Shown one piece after another: positions 14,701 to 26,974 of a stretch of DNA of 64,000 nt (its first letter is position 1; each line of letters opens with the position of its first letter). Origin of the DNA: Monarcha castaneiventris obscurior (lineage: Eukaryota > Chordata > Aves > Passeriformes > Monarchidae). The stretch covers positions 1,166,001 to 1,230,000 of the forward strand of contig JAMPIT010000862.1 of NCBI GenBank assembly GCA_026261815.1. Direction: 5' to 3'. A program made the position numbers and the translations under genes. The notes beneath the pieces were generated by a model. It was not told the origin of the DNA. It did no database searches and worked only from the letters and a program-made list of their open reading frames with translations.

Positions 14701-16390
14701 TTATGCAATTTCTGCTTTATCAGGTAAGAGAAGAGAAAATTGTGCGTGTTATGCACATTATGTACATCCTAAATCTTCTGTATTCTGGATAAAGTGCTTT
14801 TAGAAAATGTAACGTAAGTGGGAAGACAAACACGGAAAAAAGCTCCAGCTTAAATATAGATTTTCGAGGAAGCATAGTGCATGTTTTTAAACATTGATAA
14901 TTTTTAAATAAAATGTAAAATTCTGCTGAATTTATTGTTTTAATACCTTTGAATTTCCTTTTGGAAAGCCTGGTTTTAAATTCAGTTACATCTTCACTTT
15001 GTTAGATAAGTAATTAAAGCATTTAAATGGCAATATTGCCTAAGGCAATTTCAGAGGTAACCGGAAAGCATTTAGGTGACTGGAAAATTTAACATTTTTG
15101 TCGAGAGTTTCAGCAACAAGTATTAAGACTTTATAATTAGCATTTAATATATCTGGTAAGTAGTGCTCTATGATTTGAAGAAATAGCTTTGTGAGTTAAA
15201 AATCTGTTAAAATGTAATCATTCCACAATGTGCTATTTTAGTTATTTTCTCTCAGTAGTGTTATTTCCGTGTATATAACTTACAATAGCAAATATATTTT
15301 AAGTAATGTAGTACCTTAAATTTGAGGTCAATGGTTAGTTACTGGCTTTTGCTCCAAGCTGTAAAAAAAACAAGACAGAAACATCATCATAATTACTTCA
15401 CTGAATCTGGAGTAACTGTCTGGCAGCTCCTATGCAATATTTGTTTCTCTGATTAAAATCTTGTGCATGGTAAAGTTTATAATTTATTGCTGCTTTTCCT
15501 TCCCTATTCTGTATATCCCTGTTAAAGCTGTTAATTCAGTGTATTTAGAGATATTTGTCTCATCGTTAATGGATTTGTTCATGCTGATTTGAATTGTTGA
15601 CAGGATTACAAAACGTAAGCGCTTTATAACAAGTTATTTTGTACGTATGATGTAGAATTAAAAAAAAATTCTCACCAAGGTATATCTTCTGCACTTTCTA
15701 AATGAGTTAGCTGTGCTTCTGTCTGGTGAGGATGTAGTGTGTTTATACAACAACTTTTTAGGGCTGATTGTGACAGTAAATGAAAAATTACTTCCCTGGC
15801 TCTGTACGGGTTTTTTTTCCCCCAAAAGCAGTGAAAACAAATGAGTTGATAGCAGCTAATTGCTGAGCACTGACAGGCTTCAGTCAAGGGGGGGCATCGT
15901 TGGTCTTTCACAAATAGACAAATAACAAGTAAATCCATTTGACCATAAACTTAAGTGGCTGTGATATAGTAAATTACTTGCTCCTAATTTGTCTTAATTT
16001 GGGAACTCTCTAGCTCTAAAGTGCATCAAGAGCTTGTTTGTTGTGTGTATATATATATGCTTTTAATTATATTACATTGAAAAAATAGGTGATCTCAGTT
16101 CTTCCAGTATAATTCAGATGTAGAATTTGCATCAGTCACATTCTGCCTGTTTGATTAGATCTAAGAAGTTTTTAAAGTGAGAGTATTTTTCTAGGGAAAT
16201 AAGTGTGTATGTCTTGACAACATCTGCTGCAATCAGTATGCTGAATTTGAGGAACAGCGGATAGGCTGACAAATGGCAAATGCCTGAAGTATTCTATTTT
16301 ATTTCTTGGTTTATGCCCACAAAAATATTACTAAAAGGGCCAAAATAACTTTTTTGGAAATGGTCATTATTAGCTAATGATGGTCTAATG

Positions 16391-16406
16391 GTCATTAGCT
16401 AATGAC
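16391..16406. promoter_or_regulatory. Perfect 16-bp palindrome with inverted homeodomain cores
   Basis: The sequence GTCATTAGCTAATGAC is its own reverse complement and carries ATTA and TAAT cores two bases apart. A near copy lies just upstream at 16361-16380, with three extra bases in the middle. This arrangement could bind a homeodomain dimer. The site lies about 600 bp before the first CH-domain exon. The palindrome is seen directly; a regulatory role is inference. Confidence 0.3.
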
Positions 16407-17019
16407 ACTTGTTAGAAACCATCCTCTAATAACAATTTTCGTCTGAAATTCCTTTTCCATGTAGAGAAGCTGAAGCCTGGAAGAGGCAGCTCTTTGGGTA
16501 TGGTTGGAAGTGGCTGTTCAGAAACACGGTGCCATAATTACCTTTATGCAATCGCTCACTGGCACAGAAAGAGCACCAAAAACTGTCCTCTGGAGCCTGT
16601 ACCAGAGGGACCCATCAGTCCTATATAGTGACTTTGATCGTGAAAGGGCTTGTGGGGATGCTTTTCCGTGGCTGCATTTTGGGAAGTGTTTTCAAGGCTG
16701 TGTATCACGGGCTCTGCAGGACTGTGCTGTAAGTGTTTCAGCACGGGCGTTTCCACTGGTACAATTCTTGGCCTCTTCTCCTGTGTAGATCTGGAATCCT
16801 GTATATCTGCATCCTTGGGAGACAAGTGCCTAGGGCAACAACTGTAGATAATAACTTGCGATTTGTGTCTTTTGCAAGTTGCAGTCATTGTAAACTGACA
16901 GCTGTGAAGGACCTAAACTCACATCAAAGGATACAGATCATCTAGTTAGGTCAATTAATGTTAATTCTCATCTTCCATTAAATTCTTTTATCTTCTCTCT
17001 TTTTCTTTTTTTTTTCCAG

Positions 17020-17198
17020 CCAAGCCCAATACCAAGTCCTGTTTTGGGGAGAAAGCCAAACGCTAGTCAGTCATTGCTTGTGTGGTGCAAAGAAGTTACA
17101 AAAAACTATAGGGGAGTGAAAATCACCAATTTTACCACGTCGTGGAGAAACGGCTTATCCTTTTGTGCAATATTACATCACTTTAGACCAGACCTAAT
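17020..17198 (+). CDS. EHBP1: EHBP1 exon: proline-rich lead and first part of CH domain
   Basis: The exon opens with the Pro-Ser-Pro-Ile-Pro-Ser-Pro lead and Arg-Lys-Pro-Asn, then enters the CH domain at about codon 17 ([11 protein letters not shown]). It continues through a GVKITNF core and the conserved [20 protein letters not shown] block typical of class-2-like CH domains of the EHBP1/MICAL/smoothelin group. CH domains of this type bind actin filaments weakly, and in EHBP1 this one couples endocytic membranes to actin. The acceptor follows a long T/C tract (AG at 17018-17019). The donor GTAAGT starts at 17199. The exon starts in phase 0 and is 179 nt, leaving two bases (AT) of an Ile codon finished by the next exon. 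Confidence 0.97.
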
Positions 17199-17827
17199 GT
17201 AAGTTGTATGCTCTTTGCCTGCATAAGTTAACTCTCATAGAAATACTGAACAATTTTTTAACTTAAAAATCAAATACCAGTGTGTTTCAGTGTTTGAACT
17301 ATTTTCAGCCTTTGCTTTCAAGCAGGGAATCATCCTTTCTAAGAAACCAGGTTTAAGAATGCTCAAACTTTGTGACCTCTTTGCTCTCCCTTGTTGCATA
17401 AACAATTATTTCTCCCCTCTCTGTGATTTGTTTTTCTTCTTCTTAATCTTATACAAAGAACTGACTTCAAGATGATTATGAGAATTGCGCCAGTGTTGAA
17501 ATGAGATGAGAGGAATAAGCTCTTTGTATGCTGACAAGGACGGATTACCTCCTGGTAAATTTGGTTGTCAAGGCTGGCCTCTAGTCCCTGCCTTAACTTC
17601 TTTTTTAGATGGAGAGCTTCAGGCAATGAAACATGTAATCGGTGTTTATTTATTTATTTATTTATTCCTTTAATTTTCCACACTATTAGTTTTGTTGATT
17701 GAATTGCTGTGAAATTGCTAGTTACTGTATGATATTATTGTATGTCAAATTTTTAGATTTAGTTTGTTTTAAAACTGCTGCTTTTATCAAATACTGTATA
17801 TACCCACTGTGCCATTTTCCCCCTCAG
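17199..17827 (+). other. EHBP1: 629-bp intron
   Basis: Short intron inside the CH domain, with donor GTAAGT and acceptor CCCCCTCAG. It holds a (TTTA)n microsatellite at 17645-17666 and nothing else recognisable. Confidence 0.9.
17645..17666. repeat. (TTTA)n microsatellite
   Basis: About five and a half uninterrupted TTTA units inside the short CH-domain intron. Confidence 0.85.
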
Positions 17828-17876
17828 TGACTACAAGTCCCTGAATCCTCAAGATATTAAAGAGAACAACAAAAAG
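17828..17876 (+). CDS. EHBP1: EHBP1 exon: middle of CH domain (49 nt)
   Basis: This micro-exon supplies the last base of an Ile codon and sixteen further codons reading DYKSLNPQDIKENNKK, the loop and helix region of the CH domain that follows the HHFRPDLI block. The donor GTAAGA begins at 17877. Phases 2 in and 0 out match both neighbours. Skipping it would break the frame and the domain. The reading is essentially identical to human EHBP1 as recalled. Confidence 0.96.
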
Positions 17877-17892
17877 GTAAGAACTGCCAGGC

Positions 17893-17925
17893 AAAAAAAA
17901 AAAAAAAGAAAGAAAAAATAAAAAG
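17893..17925. repeat. A-rich run
   Basis: Fifteen consecutive A bases followed by GAAA and TAAAA units, starting 17 bp after the splice donor at 17877. Simple sequence; no transposon body is attached to it. Confidence 0.8.
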
Positions 17926-19585
17926 ACATAGCCTCAATTTTGACTTCGCTGCAGGTTTTTATTAATTTTGGGAAAGTGTGGTTGTTTTGTAAGGTCATAA
18001 CTGTGGCTCACAGAAGGTATTCGGCCTCCTGCGGTTCAAATCGGATGCATTATTGACTCGAGTTTGTCATGGTTTTAACATTCACAACAAGTGCGAGGCT
18101 GGCATTAGAGTTTAATATCTGCATGGCCTACATTAACTGTGAAGGCAGGGGAAGGGCCTGGCCAGCCTTCTGTGAGCACTGCTCTGATTTTTCCAATCAG
18201 CCACGTAATTAAAGAAACGAAAAATGTAACTGCTCTTGGACTGTGGTACACAGGGCTTCTCTTGCTGTTGCTTTAACAAGGCTCTGGGAATGGGGCACGG
18301 TTGATGTTGCTTTGATGGTGATGGTTATATTTTTAAAGATGAAATTTTACACCTACTCTTGCACTGCATCAGCTGAATGAAGTGGTACGCACAACATGGG
18401 GGGTTTAGGATAAAAGGTGTTGAGATATTACTTTACAAATAAATTAAATACTAGCAACATGGTTAATAGCCTTGTGCTGTGCAACTGTTTTAAACCACTC
18501 TTTGTAGGTGCAAGATGTAAAAAGTTTCTTTGGAAGAAGCAGGAATTCAGTTTGGGAATCACCAGAAGACTTTTCATTTCTTTTCACTATTTTAGACAAG
18601 TTACAAGCTTCAGTTGGGCCCTAGGGACATGTATAGAAATTACAATTTTCATGTGAGTCACTGATAATAAAATTGTTCCTGAAGATCATCTGAAAATTGT
18701 TTTTAAGTATCTGCCTTCTTAATGCTGTGATTTTATTTTTATACTGCTTTAAAAGGCACTAATTTTAACTGGGATGAAGGTATAAAATATACTTTGAATA
18801 AATTAACCAAGTTCAGTATTATATAGCAAACATATCTACAATCTAGCATTATTTACTTATGTGGAATTTCTGAAAGTGCTTTATTAAAATTCATTTTGTT
18901 TATATTTTAATGTGCCTGCACACTTATGTGTTAAGCAGGGTGTTACTTGTCTTTAATTTAGTACTTAAGTATTTTAAATAATGAAATATCTCTGAGCTGC
19001 TCCTATCTGATGAATATTTGGCCGATGATAATGTTTTTTATTATAATACGAGGACTTATAATGACCTAAGTGGATTATCTGTGACATCACAGTATTTTCG
19101 GTGGCCATATGTTTTTTGTACTTGAAGTTTTGTTGAGCGTCTGGCCTAATTAAGCCGGATTATAAAAAAGAAAGAATAGATTATTAATTAAAAATGTTAG
19201 CAGTATGATAGGTCATCATTGCTTTGTGAAACGGTGATGGGAAACAGTGAACTTTTTAGCCTGTCTTTCTAAAAGGATATAGTTCCCAGAATTGAAGAAA
19301 CAGTGATTGTTGTTATTGTGCAGTTTTTTCTTTCATCACTTTGCCGGCCTTTGCCTGACAGCTGCACTGAGTATCTCAGTTGCTTCCTGCAGATTTATTT
19401 CCTGGTCTCACACAGTTCTGCCAGATAACCCCGTGTGCCCTTGGTTGGAGTGAATGCAGCATTGCCAACAATGGCTGCCTAGAAATTCCATGCAGATATG
19501 TAACACATTTGACAATGATTCCTCCTAACCAATTAAAATAACATCTTTGGATGAATAGGATGATTTTCTTTGTCTGAAGCAGCTC

Positions 19586-19620
19586 TTTTTTTTTTTCCTT
19601 TTTTTTTTTCTTCTTTTTTT
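19586..19620. repeat. T-rich tract
   Basis: Thirty-five bases of almost pure T broken by a few C. It is intronic, and no exon follows it within reach, so it is not treated as a splice acceptor. Confidence 0.8.
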
Positions 19621-20022
19621 AACATTTTTCCTCCTCCCCCCATCTCCCCAGAAGGGAAACCACAGATTAAAGGTTAACCCATAAGAGTATATCTTTCAGA
19701 AGTGCATGACCTTGTTTGTGTTTTAATAAAAAAAAAGAAGAAATCTTTAGAGACAACTGTTTCAGTGCAAATACTGAGTATAATTACAGATGGAAATGCA
19801 CTCTTACAAAAGGCACATCATTGGAGGTTCTAACACACACCCACCACTTGCCAGTTTGGTGCTGCCACTGATGCTGAATAAAAAAGGGTATTTACCTGTG
19901 ACATCTGATCTTGGCCAATATGTCAGTGTGTTATAGAGTTGGGAAATGATTGGAATACTGCCTGTGGTGCTTGTGCTGATGGATCCCAATTGATGTCTGT
20001 CAATCAGCTTGTCAGTAAATTT

Positions 20023-20039
20023 AAAAAAAAAAAAAAAAA
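20023..20039. repeat. Poly(A) run
   Basis: Seventeen A bases in a row. No flanking target-site duplication or retrocopy body was recognised. Confidence 0.8.
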
Positions 20040-22170
20040 CTTCGTTGGGAGATAGGTAAATAGGCTTAGTGCTCTGAATATACATACATGAAAAAAAAAT
20101 CCCAAACAACTACTACATTGGCATCAGTCTATATTGGAAGGTATTTTTGGTGCACATTGCAAATTCAAATTTCTGTCAGGAGCAAAAGAGAAACCAGGAT
20201 TATCTGTGAGAAAATTACAAACATTACAGGGATACTTGCCCAGCTGGTCCGAAGAGTTGTGCTTCTACTTAAATCTCAGATATAGCTCATTATCCATATT
20301 GCCTTCCTAGTAGTGTTAAACAGCTAATTTGATTTAATATGTCCATTTGATTATTATTAAATAATAATTAAATTTAAAATAATGAAAAATTTACTAAATT
20401 TATAGTATACTGGCACTATACTTCCTTATCAACAATATAAATATTTCATGTCCTGCACTTTAAAAATATAAGTTACTAAACAAGACTTGGGCTGGATCTT
20501 TGACAAGATGAAGGGATGAGAAGTAGAAGGGCACAACAGTATGGTTCTAATAATGAATTTCAGGTTTTAGTTATTGTTTAGTGAGGCTTGTTTCATTTGA
20601 GAGATTAACGTGTGGGAATATCTTTTGGATGTTCAATTGTCAATTTTTATGATGCTTTTTTTTCCCCCAGTTCTTTGCCGTTTCTAACTAATTCCTCAAT
20701 AAATTTGAACTTGAGTGATCATCTTAAAATATTCCGTTTTTGAAAGGAATCCTTTTAAATTTTACATTTAAATAGAAGAATTCAGAATTCAGGGGAATAA
20801 TTGAGTCAAAATGGAAAATATTCCTTACCTTGAAGCTGGAGTCATGTTTTTATAATAGGTATTCATGCTCACTTCTACAATTTGATTCCACAAAGTCATA
20901 AGCACATATCTAATTGCATGTGTAGGAGGTGCTTGTTGGCATCAGTAGGATCATGTAGAAGCAGAGTTAAACATGTAGAGAAATAAACATTTGCAAAAAT
21001 CGAGGCTGTAATGCCTCTGTTTAACAGAAATAATTTGACTTGGAAAATTTACTCTGTTAATACCATGTTACAAACTGTTAGAAATACGATGCATTTAGAA
21101 ATGTGCTGGAATATCAAGAAGCTCCCAGCTTTTCTAGTCGTGAAGGAAAACCCATCACGTACTGCTGTATAGACACATCCAGAACACATAATTGCTGTTT
21201 CTAAAGCTACTGTCTGAGGAACATTGGCGTGCCAGAGTACTTTGAAAGGAGAGAAGCAAAAATGTGTATGAGAATGAGAGGGGATGGGAAATAGGTATCA
21301 GGCATCAGCGGGAAATAACTGTGTTTAATCCCAGGCATCACCAGAAGAACTGAGCAGCCAACAAAAAGGGATTGCAGCCGTACTGAGAATATCCATCACT
21401 CCGAATTCAATCCTGCTGTAGTGTTACTCTTAAGCAAGTACCTTTCCTGGCAATGCTGAAACACTGTCCCCACCTTCATTTTATAGACCCTGGGAAATAC
21501 TCATACAATTTAGTTTTATTAGCATATAAATAAGAAATTGAGAGTATAAAAGGAGTTTAGGTCAAGTCGTGTCTATGGGCTTTGGCTGCCCTGGACTGCT
21601 GTGCCTGTCCTTAAGTCCTTTCATTCTTCAGATGGTAACTCCCACTACCTGCAGTGTGGGGTAACAAGTTATTTATGCCACTGAATCAGCACTGACCCAC
21701 TTAGCAAACAACACATCCTGGCGTTACCTTTAGTCCACAGACAACATGGGTGGCTTGCTACATGTTCATGCCCAGCCTGGTTTCTGCTGTCGTATGAGCA
21801 TTCATCATTCCTGGTATCTGCCGTGCCTTAGGCTGCCCACCCAAATCCCTGCACTGCTCTCCCTTAACTTGCTGTTCTCTGTGCTCCTCGTGTCTATTCA
21901 GTTCCACCCATCGTGTCTCCCTCTCCTCCACAGCCAGCCCGATCCTGCTCCTCCAGCTCTGTTTCCCAAGCCCATGTAAATGGCAGCTGTCCCTCTTCTG
22001 CCATCCGAGTTGCTTCCGTTCCCTCCCACCTATCATTTTGCTGCTGTTCTGCTCCATCTGGAGTTTTGTATCAGCAAATACATCAGTCATGTTTGCTGCT
22101 GCTACTCCTTTATCTAAGCACAGCTCTGTATCTATAAATGGCGTAACAATCTCTCATAATAAACAACTGT

Positions 22171-22224
22171 ATAATAAATAAATAAACTATAAAATAAATA
22201 AAAAATATAATAAATAAAGAAATA
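22171..22224. repeat. (AATA)n-type simple repeat
   Basis: About 54 bp built from interrupted ATAA/AATA units, pure A and T with a single C and a single G. Confidence 0.75.
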
Positions 22225-23960
22225 CCACACTAAAGACCATCAATGATTTTAGGCCAAATCATTTTGCATGGGGAGAGGCAGAAGAGCTTAAAAATAAATT
22301 ATTCAGACCATTTCTATGTCTGGATAAACTTGGTGAATCATTTGTTATTATGGCATAAAAATTACTTCACCTAAGATGCTTTGGGAAGTTATACCTGAGC
22401 ATGAGGGGAAGCCTATAGAATTTCAGGAAGATAAATTCCAGCTTTTGGAAGCAGAGTTTGAAATGCAGCTGAAATGGAAACTATTTGACCCTTGAGTAGG
22501 GAATGACATTGCAAGGAGAAGGAGAGAGCCTCCTTTTCTCAAAGCTAACAAAATATCTGGGTCTGCTGGGAGTAGGCCATCCCAGCCCCATGTTCTGTCT
22601 CATTGTTGAATACTTACAAATGTGAAAACCAAGAGGATTAAAAAAATCCCCATAATTGATTTTTTTTCCCCCTAGTCTTTAAAAACTAAAGAAATTAAGG
22701 AAAAAATGTAAAGTTGAAGAGTTGAAGCCAGAAGCCAGGGATGTGTGTTACTCTTTCTTTGTGAAAGGACAGTCTTCTCATCCATGTCTTAAATTTAGCA
22801 TCTGCTTTTGTTCAAAATAGTGTAGGATCAGCTGTGAACATTGTAAGCCCCTTCAGGAGACAGTGAAAAGGAGCTGCAGGATTCCTGGGGGAGGAGAAGC
22901 CCACATGCTTTAACTGAGTGCATCTACGCTAACAGGAGGCCTTTTAAAGGCTTCCTTGAAACACAATATTGTCTTCCAAGGTTAATCCAGGATAGTAATA
23001 ATTAATTGTAAATTGAGAAACGGCTTTAATTCTTCAAAACTAGAAAAACCTGATGCACCAAGCCCACTCACTTAAAGGGCCAGCAGTAAGAAGACAATGT
23101 GGCCTCACAAAGTGGGAGGCTTGCAACTGTTGGGCTTTTAGAAATGAAAGTGAAATGGGGATGATTTTCACTCTCTCTTTCTCATAAATTTAGCATCAAC
23201 AAATGTTTTTAAAATGCATTTGCTTGATGGATTAATGTGATTTATGTCTAGTGTCAAGTAATCTGTGGTGATGTTCTTTTTGGCTATCTGGACATAGTTT
23301 TTCATCAGCAGAAATCACTGCAATTACATGACCAACAGAAGGCAGAAGGTTGATCATCAGTGATAAAGCTCAAGATGGATTAGTGTCGTGTTTCTTATAT
23401 CTTTGTTCCTTATCTTAAAAAGCCATCCTGAGTTCCTTTTCTTTCTGGTCCAACTCTTGGACTTTTTTTGTTTGCTTGTTTCCTGCTACTTGAGTGAGAA
23501 CCATTTAAAAGATAGGTAGGTTTTCTTAGTGCAAAAAGAAAGGCTTTCAAGCTGCAGTTTCATGAATAGCTGTTTACTCATAGAAGCGTCATCATTTTGA
23601 GTAACCAAAGATTTTAGTGTAGTATGGCATTGAAGTATGCTAAAAATATTTAAAACAATGCCATTTGAATGTTTTTGCTGGTTATGTTCTCTCCGTTTGC
23701 TTTGCTGTGAAAATACCCTGGGAGATACGTAGAAGCCATCAGGAAAAATCAACAAACTGGATGCTGGATGGTGCACCAAAAAGTAGTAATGACTAAAATT
23801 TAGCCAAAAGAATAATAAGTAATAGAGCCATATTCTTCCTGTAATATTGGATGTGTTTTAGACTTGCTTATTTTGACTGAAGCTTCCACTTGCATTCTTG
23901 AGATGCTATGATATGTAAGAAGCTGCCACACTGTGATGTTTATTTTGTCTGTCTTTCAAG

Positions 23961-24875
23961 GCGTACGACGGCTTTGCCAGTTTGGGAATATCTCGATTGC
24001 TGGAGCCTTCGGACATGGTTTTGTTAGCCATCCCTGACAAACTGACTGTTATGACCTATCTCTATCAGATAAGGGCACATTTCTGCGGCCAGGAATTGAA
24101 CGTGGTTCAGATAGAGGAGAACAGCAGTAAGAGCACATACAAAGTGGGGAACTATGAGACGGACACAAACAGCTCTGTTGACCAGGAAAAGTTCTACGCG
24201 GAGCTGAACGACCTGAACCGGGAGCCCGAGCTGCACCCACCAGACAGTGGTTTGGCAGACTTTGCCTCTCAGGATGACTCCGTGTTTGTAAACGACAGCG
24301 GTGTTGGCGAATCTGAGAGCGAGCATCAGACTCCTGATGACCATTTGAGCCCAAGCACAGCTTCCCCTTCTTCACGCAGGACTCGAAGTGACACGGATCC
24401 ACAGAAATCCCAGCAGAGCTCTGGAAGGACTTCTGCGTCTGAAGAAATTGGGAAGTGTAGCAGTACAGACACAACACAAGTGCAGCCTGTGTTGGGAAGG
24501 AAGAAATTGCTGATAACTGACACTTTAGACTTCAGTGACTTAGCACATGTCAGTGATCAAAAAGAGGATATGTCTCCCACAGTTGCTTGTGAAGATAACA
24601 ACAAGAAGAGACACCAGAGCTTAGACAGTACCCCTGGTTTCTCAGAGCAAGAAAAGCTGGGATGTATAGGATCCACAGAGAGCACAAGAGCAGATCCCAG
24701 TTCACCTGTCACAAAACCGAGTTTATCTCCTACTTCTAAGCCTGGCTACTCCTATAATATGGATACAGATCTTGTGAAGAAACCACATGCTTCTCCGAGG
24801 CAAACAGAATCTGATTCTGACGGTGATGCCAGAACAGCTTTAAATCATGCAGATCAAACTGCAAAAACAGCCCAG
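23961..24875 (+). CDS. EHBP1: EHBP1 large exon: end of CH domain plus disordered serine/acid-rich centre
   Basis: This 915-nt exon is exactly 305 codons and phase 0 at both ends. Roughly codons 1-45 complete the CH domain, starting [20 protein letters not shown] and reaching the helix [18 protein letters not shown]. After this comes a long low-complexity region rich in Ser, Thr, Asp and Glu without predicted fold. It includes a conserved acidic patch ([18 protein letters not shown] at about codons 106-123), several Ser-Pro sites suited to proline-directed kinases, and [11 protein letters not shown] near the end. The acceptor is TTTCAAG at 23954-23960 and the donor GTAAGA is at 24876. Being symmetric it could be skipped in frame, but that would destroy the CH domain. 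Confidence 0.97.
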
Positions 24876-26830
24876 GTAAGACATTTATGTCTGTGAGTTA
24901 GGATGGAGGTGCTGTTCAAGTTTTTTTCTCTGTGTTTGTAATTTACACCAAATCTTTGGCATAAATGGCGAGGTGAGCAGTGTATTTTTTTATTTTGGGC
25001 AATAAATATTTTGCCTGAGAAGTAGGTGGTGCTGAAAAACAGCCATTATGTGAAAAACTAATTTATAGAAATTGTCCCATTGTTGATCTTTCCAATCTCT
25101 CTCCCATTAAAGAAAGTTATGTTCTCAACTATCTCAAAGATGGCTCCAAAACTTTTGCCACTGTCTGTGGCAACACGTTTCCTCTGAGTGTTGCATACTG
25201 AAGCAAAAACTGGAAAAACATACCAATTCATTAGGAAATGTAAAGCTTTGAATACCTGAAAATTTACTGAAGATATTTCAAAATCTTGTCTGGGAAGCCG
25301 CAGTCTTGTGAACATAGCCAGGATGGTGAGGTAGAAACTCCAGACTGTTAAATTATGCTGCTTTCCATTGAGTGGCCTAAGGCACGTTACTTCACCACGA
25401 TATCATTTTCCTTTCTATAAAGATAGCACTGTATGCCCACCTACCTTGCAGATTTATTGTGAGAATGGAAGTTGAGTATTATGTATATGCTGAGTGTTAT
25501 CAATAAATCATATCATCATAAAAATATGTAAAACATGTTATCACCCCCATTTAAAAAAATGCCAAAGCAGGCTTATAATTTTACTCCTGTGAAGAGTTTT
25601 CTTGAGTCTGGGCTTTGTGCCATTAGCTCTGGTAAGAAAAGAATATATCCAGTCTTCTGGTGGTATGAATTGCTTCAAATATTTTTATGGGGTTTTTTTC
25701 TGAGTAAGCACCATAAAGATTCATTTTATTGCAAGAGAAGCAGTCTACAGATGGGTGATAATGGTCAAATATTGGTTCCAGAGCCACCTAATTTCTTTCC
25801 TTTAATCAGTGAAGTCTTGTGAGGTTTCTCTTCTTCATCATCGTATCATCATCATCTTTGTGTACTGGATGAGAAAGGAACAGCTTGGTCAATACAGAAT
25901 AGAAGAGCAGGAGGAGACAGAATTTGTTCTCTGTGAAGATTTTCATGGGCAAGGGTGTAACAGGCCAAGAAAAAGCGAGAGTTTGCTTTAAAGGTAGTTT
26001 TTTGTTGTTAATTATCTGTGCATTTGCACATGGTAATAAAATCTCAGATGTGAGGCTCCCTCTGAAGCTGCACTCAGTTGGTTACAGTAAACCACCTCCA
26101 TTTCCACGTGGTTGTTGCACTAGCACAACAGGCAACACCTGCCCCAGCTCTGGCTCGTGTCAAGGCCTAGAGATGCATTTTCCCAGTCTTCACAGCTGAC
26201 CTTGACTAAGAAGCCAGCCCTTGAGAGCATGTCTGCCGGGGAGCTGCTCATGTTCTCATGTTGCCTGTGCAGAACCCCCTTTTGCCATTTCTGCTCTGCA
26301 AATATACTCAGTCCTGTGTATGAAGAAGGGACTTGCTTGTGGATATTCATAAATTCAGTAGAAGCAGATATTTTTGCAGGGTTTTTTGCCTTGTACCCAG
26401 CCTCTTTGTGTTCAATTTAAGTTATAAGTGAGTGGTACCCATATAAGTAGCCAACAAAGCATTTTTGTTGTAGCCATATTTGCATACATATTAAAGTAAA
26501 TAAGTAAACACATAGCATGTTTGACATGGCTTCTATGAAGCCAGTTGGGTTTTTCCACAGTTGCAGTTTAAAGGCATTAAATGTTGATAGAAATTAAGTT
26601 TTAAGGGGAAGGAAGAGAACTCCTATTTACATTATAAAGGCCTATGACTTTTTTTGTTTACATTTTGATCATCTTTTCATTTCTGTAGAATGCTCTGTCA
26701 CCTCATGAAGACATAATTCATGTGGCTCCTGACCTTTATTGTATAGGAAGGCCGCTGGCTATTAACTACTGTATAAACGTTCAGTACCCTGAGGCTGCCT
26801 TGGTGTTAATTATATTTCTTTATTTTTAAG
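24876..26830 (+). other. EHBP1: 2.0-kb intron
   Basis: No exon, repeat or RNA gene recognised. A donor-proximal in-frame stop (TGA about 20 bp into the intron) means retention would end the protein after the disordered region. Confidence 0.85.
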
Positions 26831-26974
26831 CAACGTATGTTGTCAAGACAGGAAGAACTTAAAGAACGAGCAAGAGTTCTGCTTGAGCAAGCAAGAAGAG
26901 ATGCAGCATTAAAGGCAGGGAATAAACAACTAACCAGTACCCTCATCCCAGCCCGCAATAAGCAGCTGAACGAT
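26831..26974 (+). CDS. EHBP1: EHBP1 exon: first Arg/Ala-rich helix
   Basis: The exon is 144 nt, 48 codons, phase 0 at both ends. It encodes a strongly helical, amphipathic, charged segment (RQEELKERARVLLEQARRDA at about codons 6-25) followed by a more variable tail ending Lys-Gln-Leu-Asn-Asp. The first half matches human EHBP1; the tail (codons 30-48) is diverged. The acceptor follows TTATTTTTAAG and the donor is GTAAGA at 26975. Its helix resembles the one encoded by the next exon, suggesting an old exon duplication. Being symmetric, it can be skipped without frame loss. Confidence 0.95.

Larger units (their letters stand above)
1..17019 (+). other. EHBP1: Long intron upstream of the first CH-domain exon (3' part)
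   Basis: No exon of EHBP1 was recognised here. The residues that precede the first visible exon in the human protein (ending Ser-Pro-Lys) have no counterpart, so their exon lies upstream of base 1. The stretch is AT-rich single-copy-looking sequence with an AT-rich patch at 2575-2725, a short CA run near 14458, a short TA run near 16048, and a 16-bp palindrome at 16391-16406. Open frames are short; the longest (8127-8543, 138 codons) resembles nothing known to me. The intron ends in a long pyrimidine tract and AG at 17018-17019. Confidence 0.8.
17877..23960 (+). other. EHBP1: 6.1-kb intron within CH domain
   Basis: No coding exon recognised. It contains an A-rich run right after the donor (17893-17925), a T-rich tract (19586-19620), a 17-base A run (20023-20039) and an AATA-type simple repeat (22171-22224). 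The pyrimidine-rich stretch at 21740-22130 shows overlapping open frames on both strands, but these resemble no known protein. Confidence 0.85.

Noticed and set aside
20023..20039. Poly(A) run as the tail of a processed pseudogene
   Set aside because: No gene-like body, target-site duplication or polyadenylation signal was recognised next to it.
24049..24477. 142-codon open frame on the - strand
   Set aside because: Antisense shadow of the large EHBP1 exon; the + strand reading has clear homology and splice sites.
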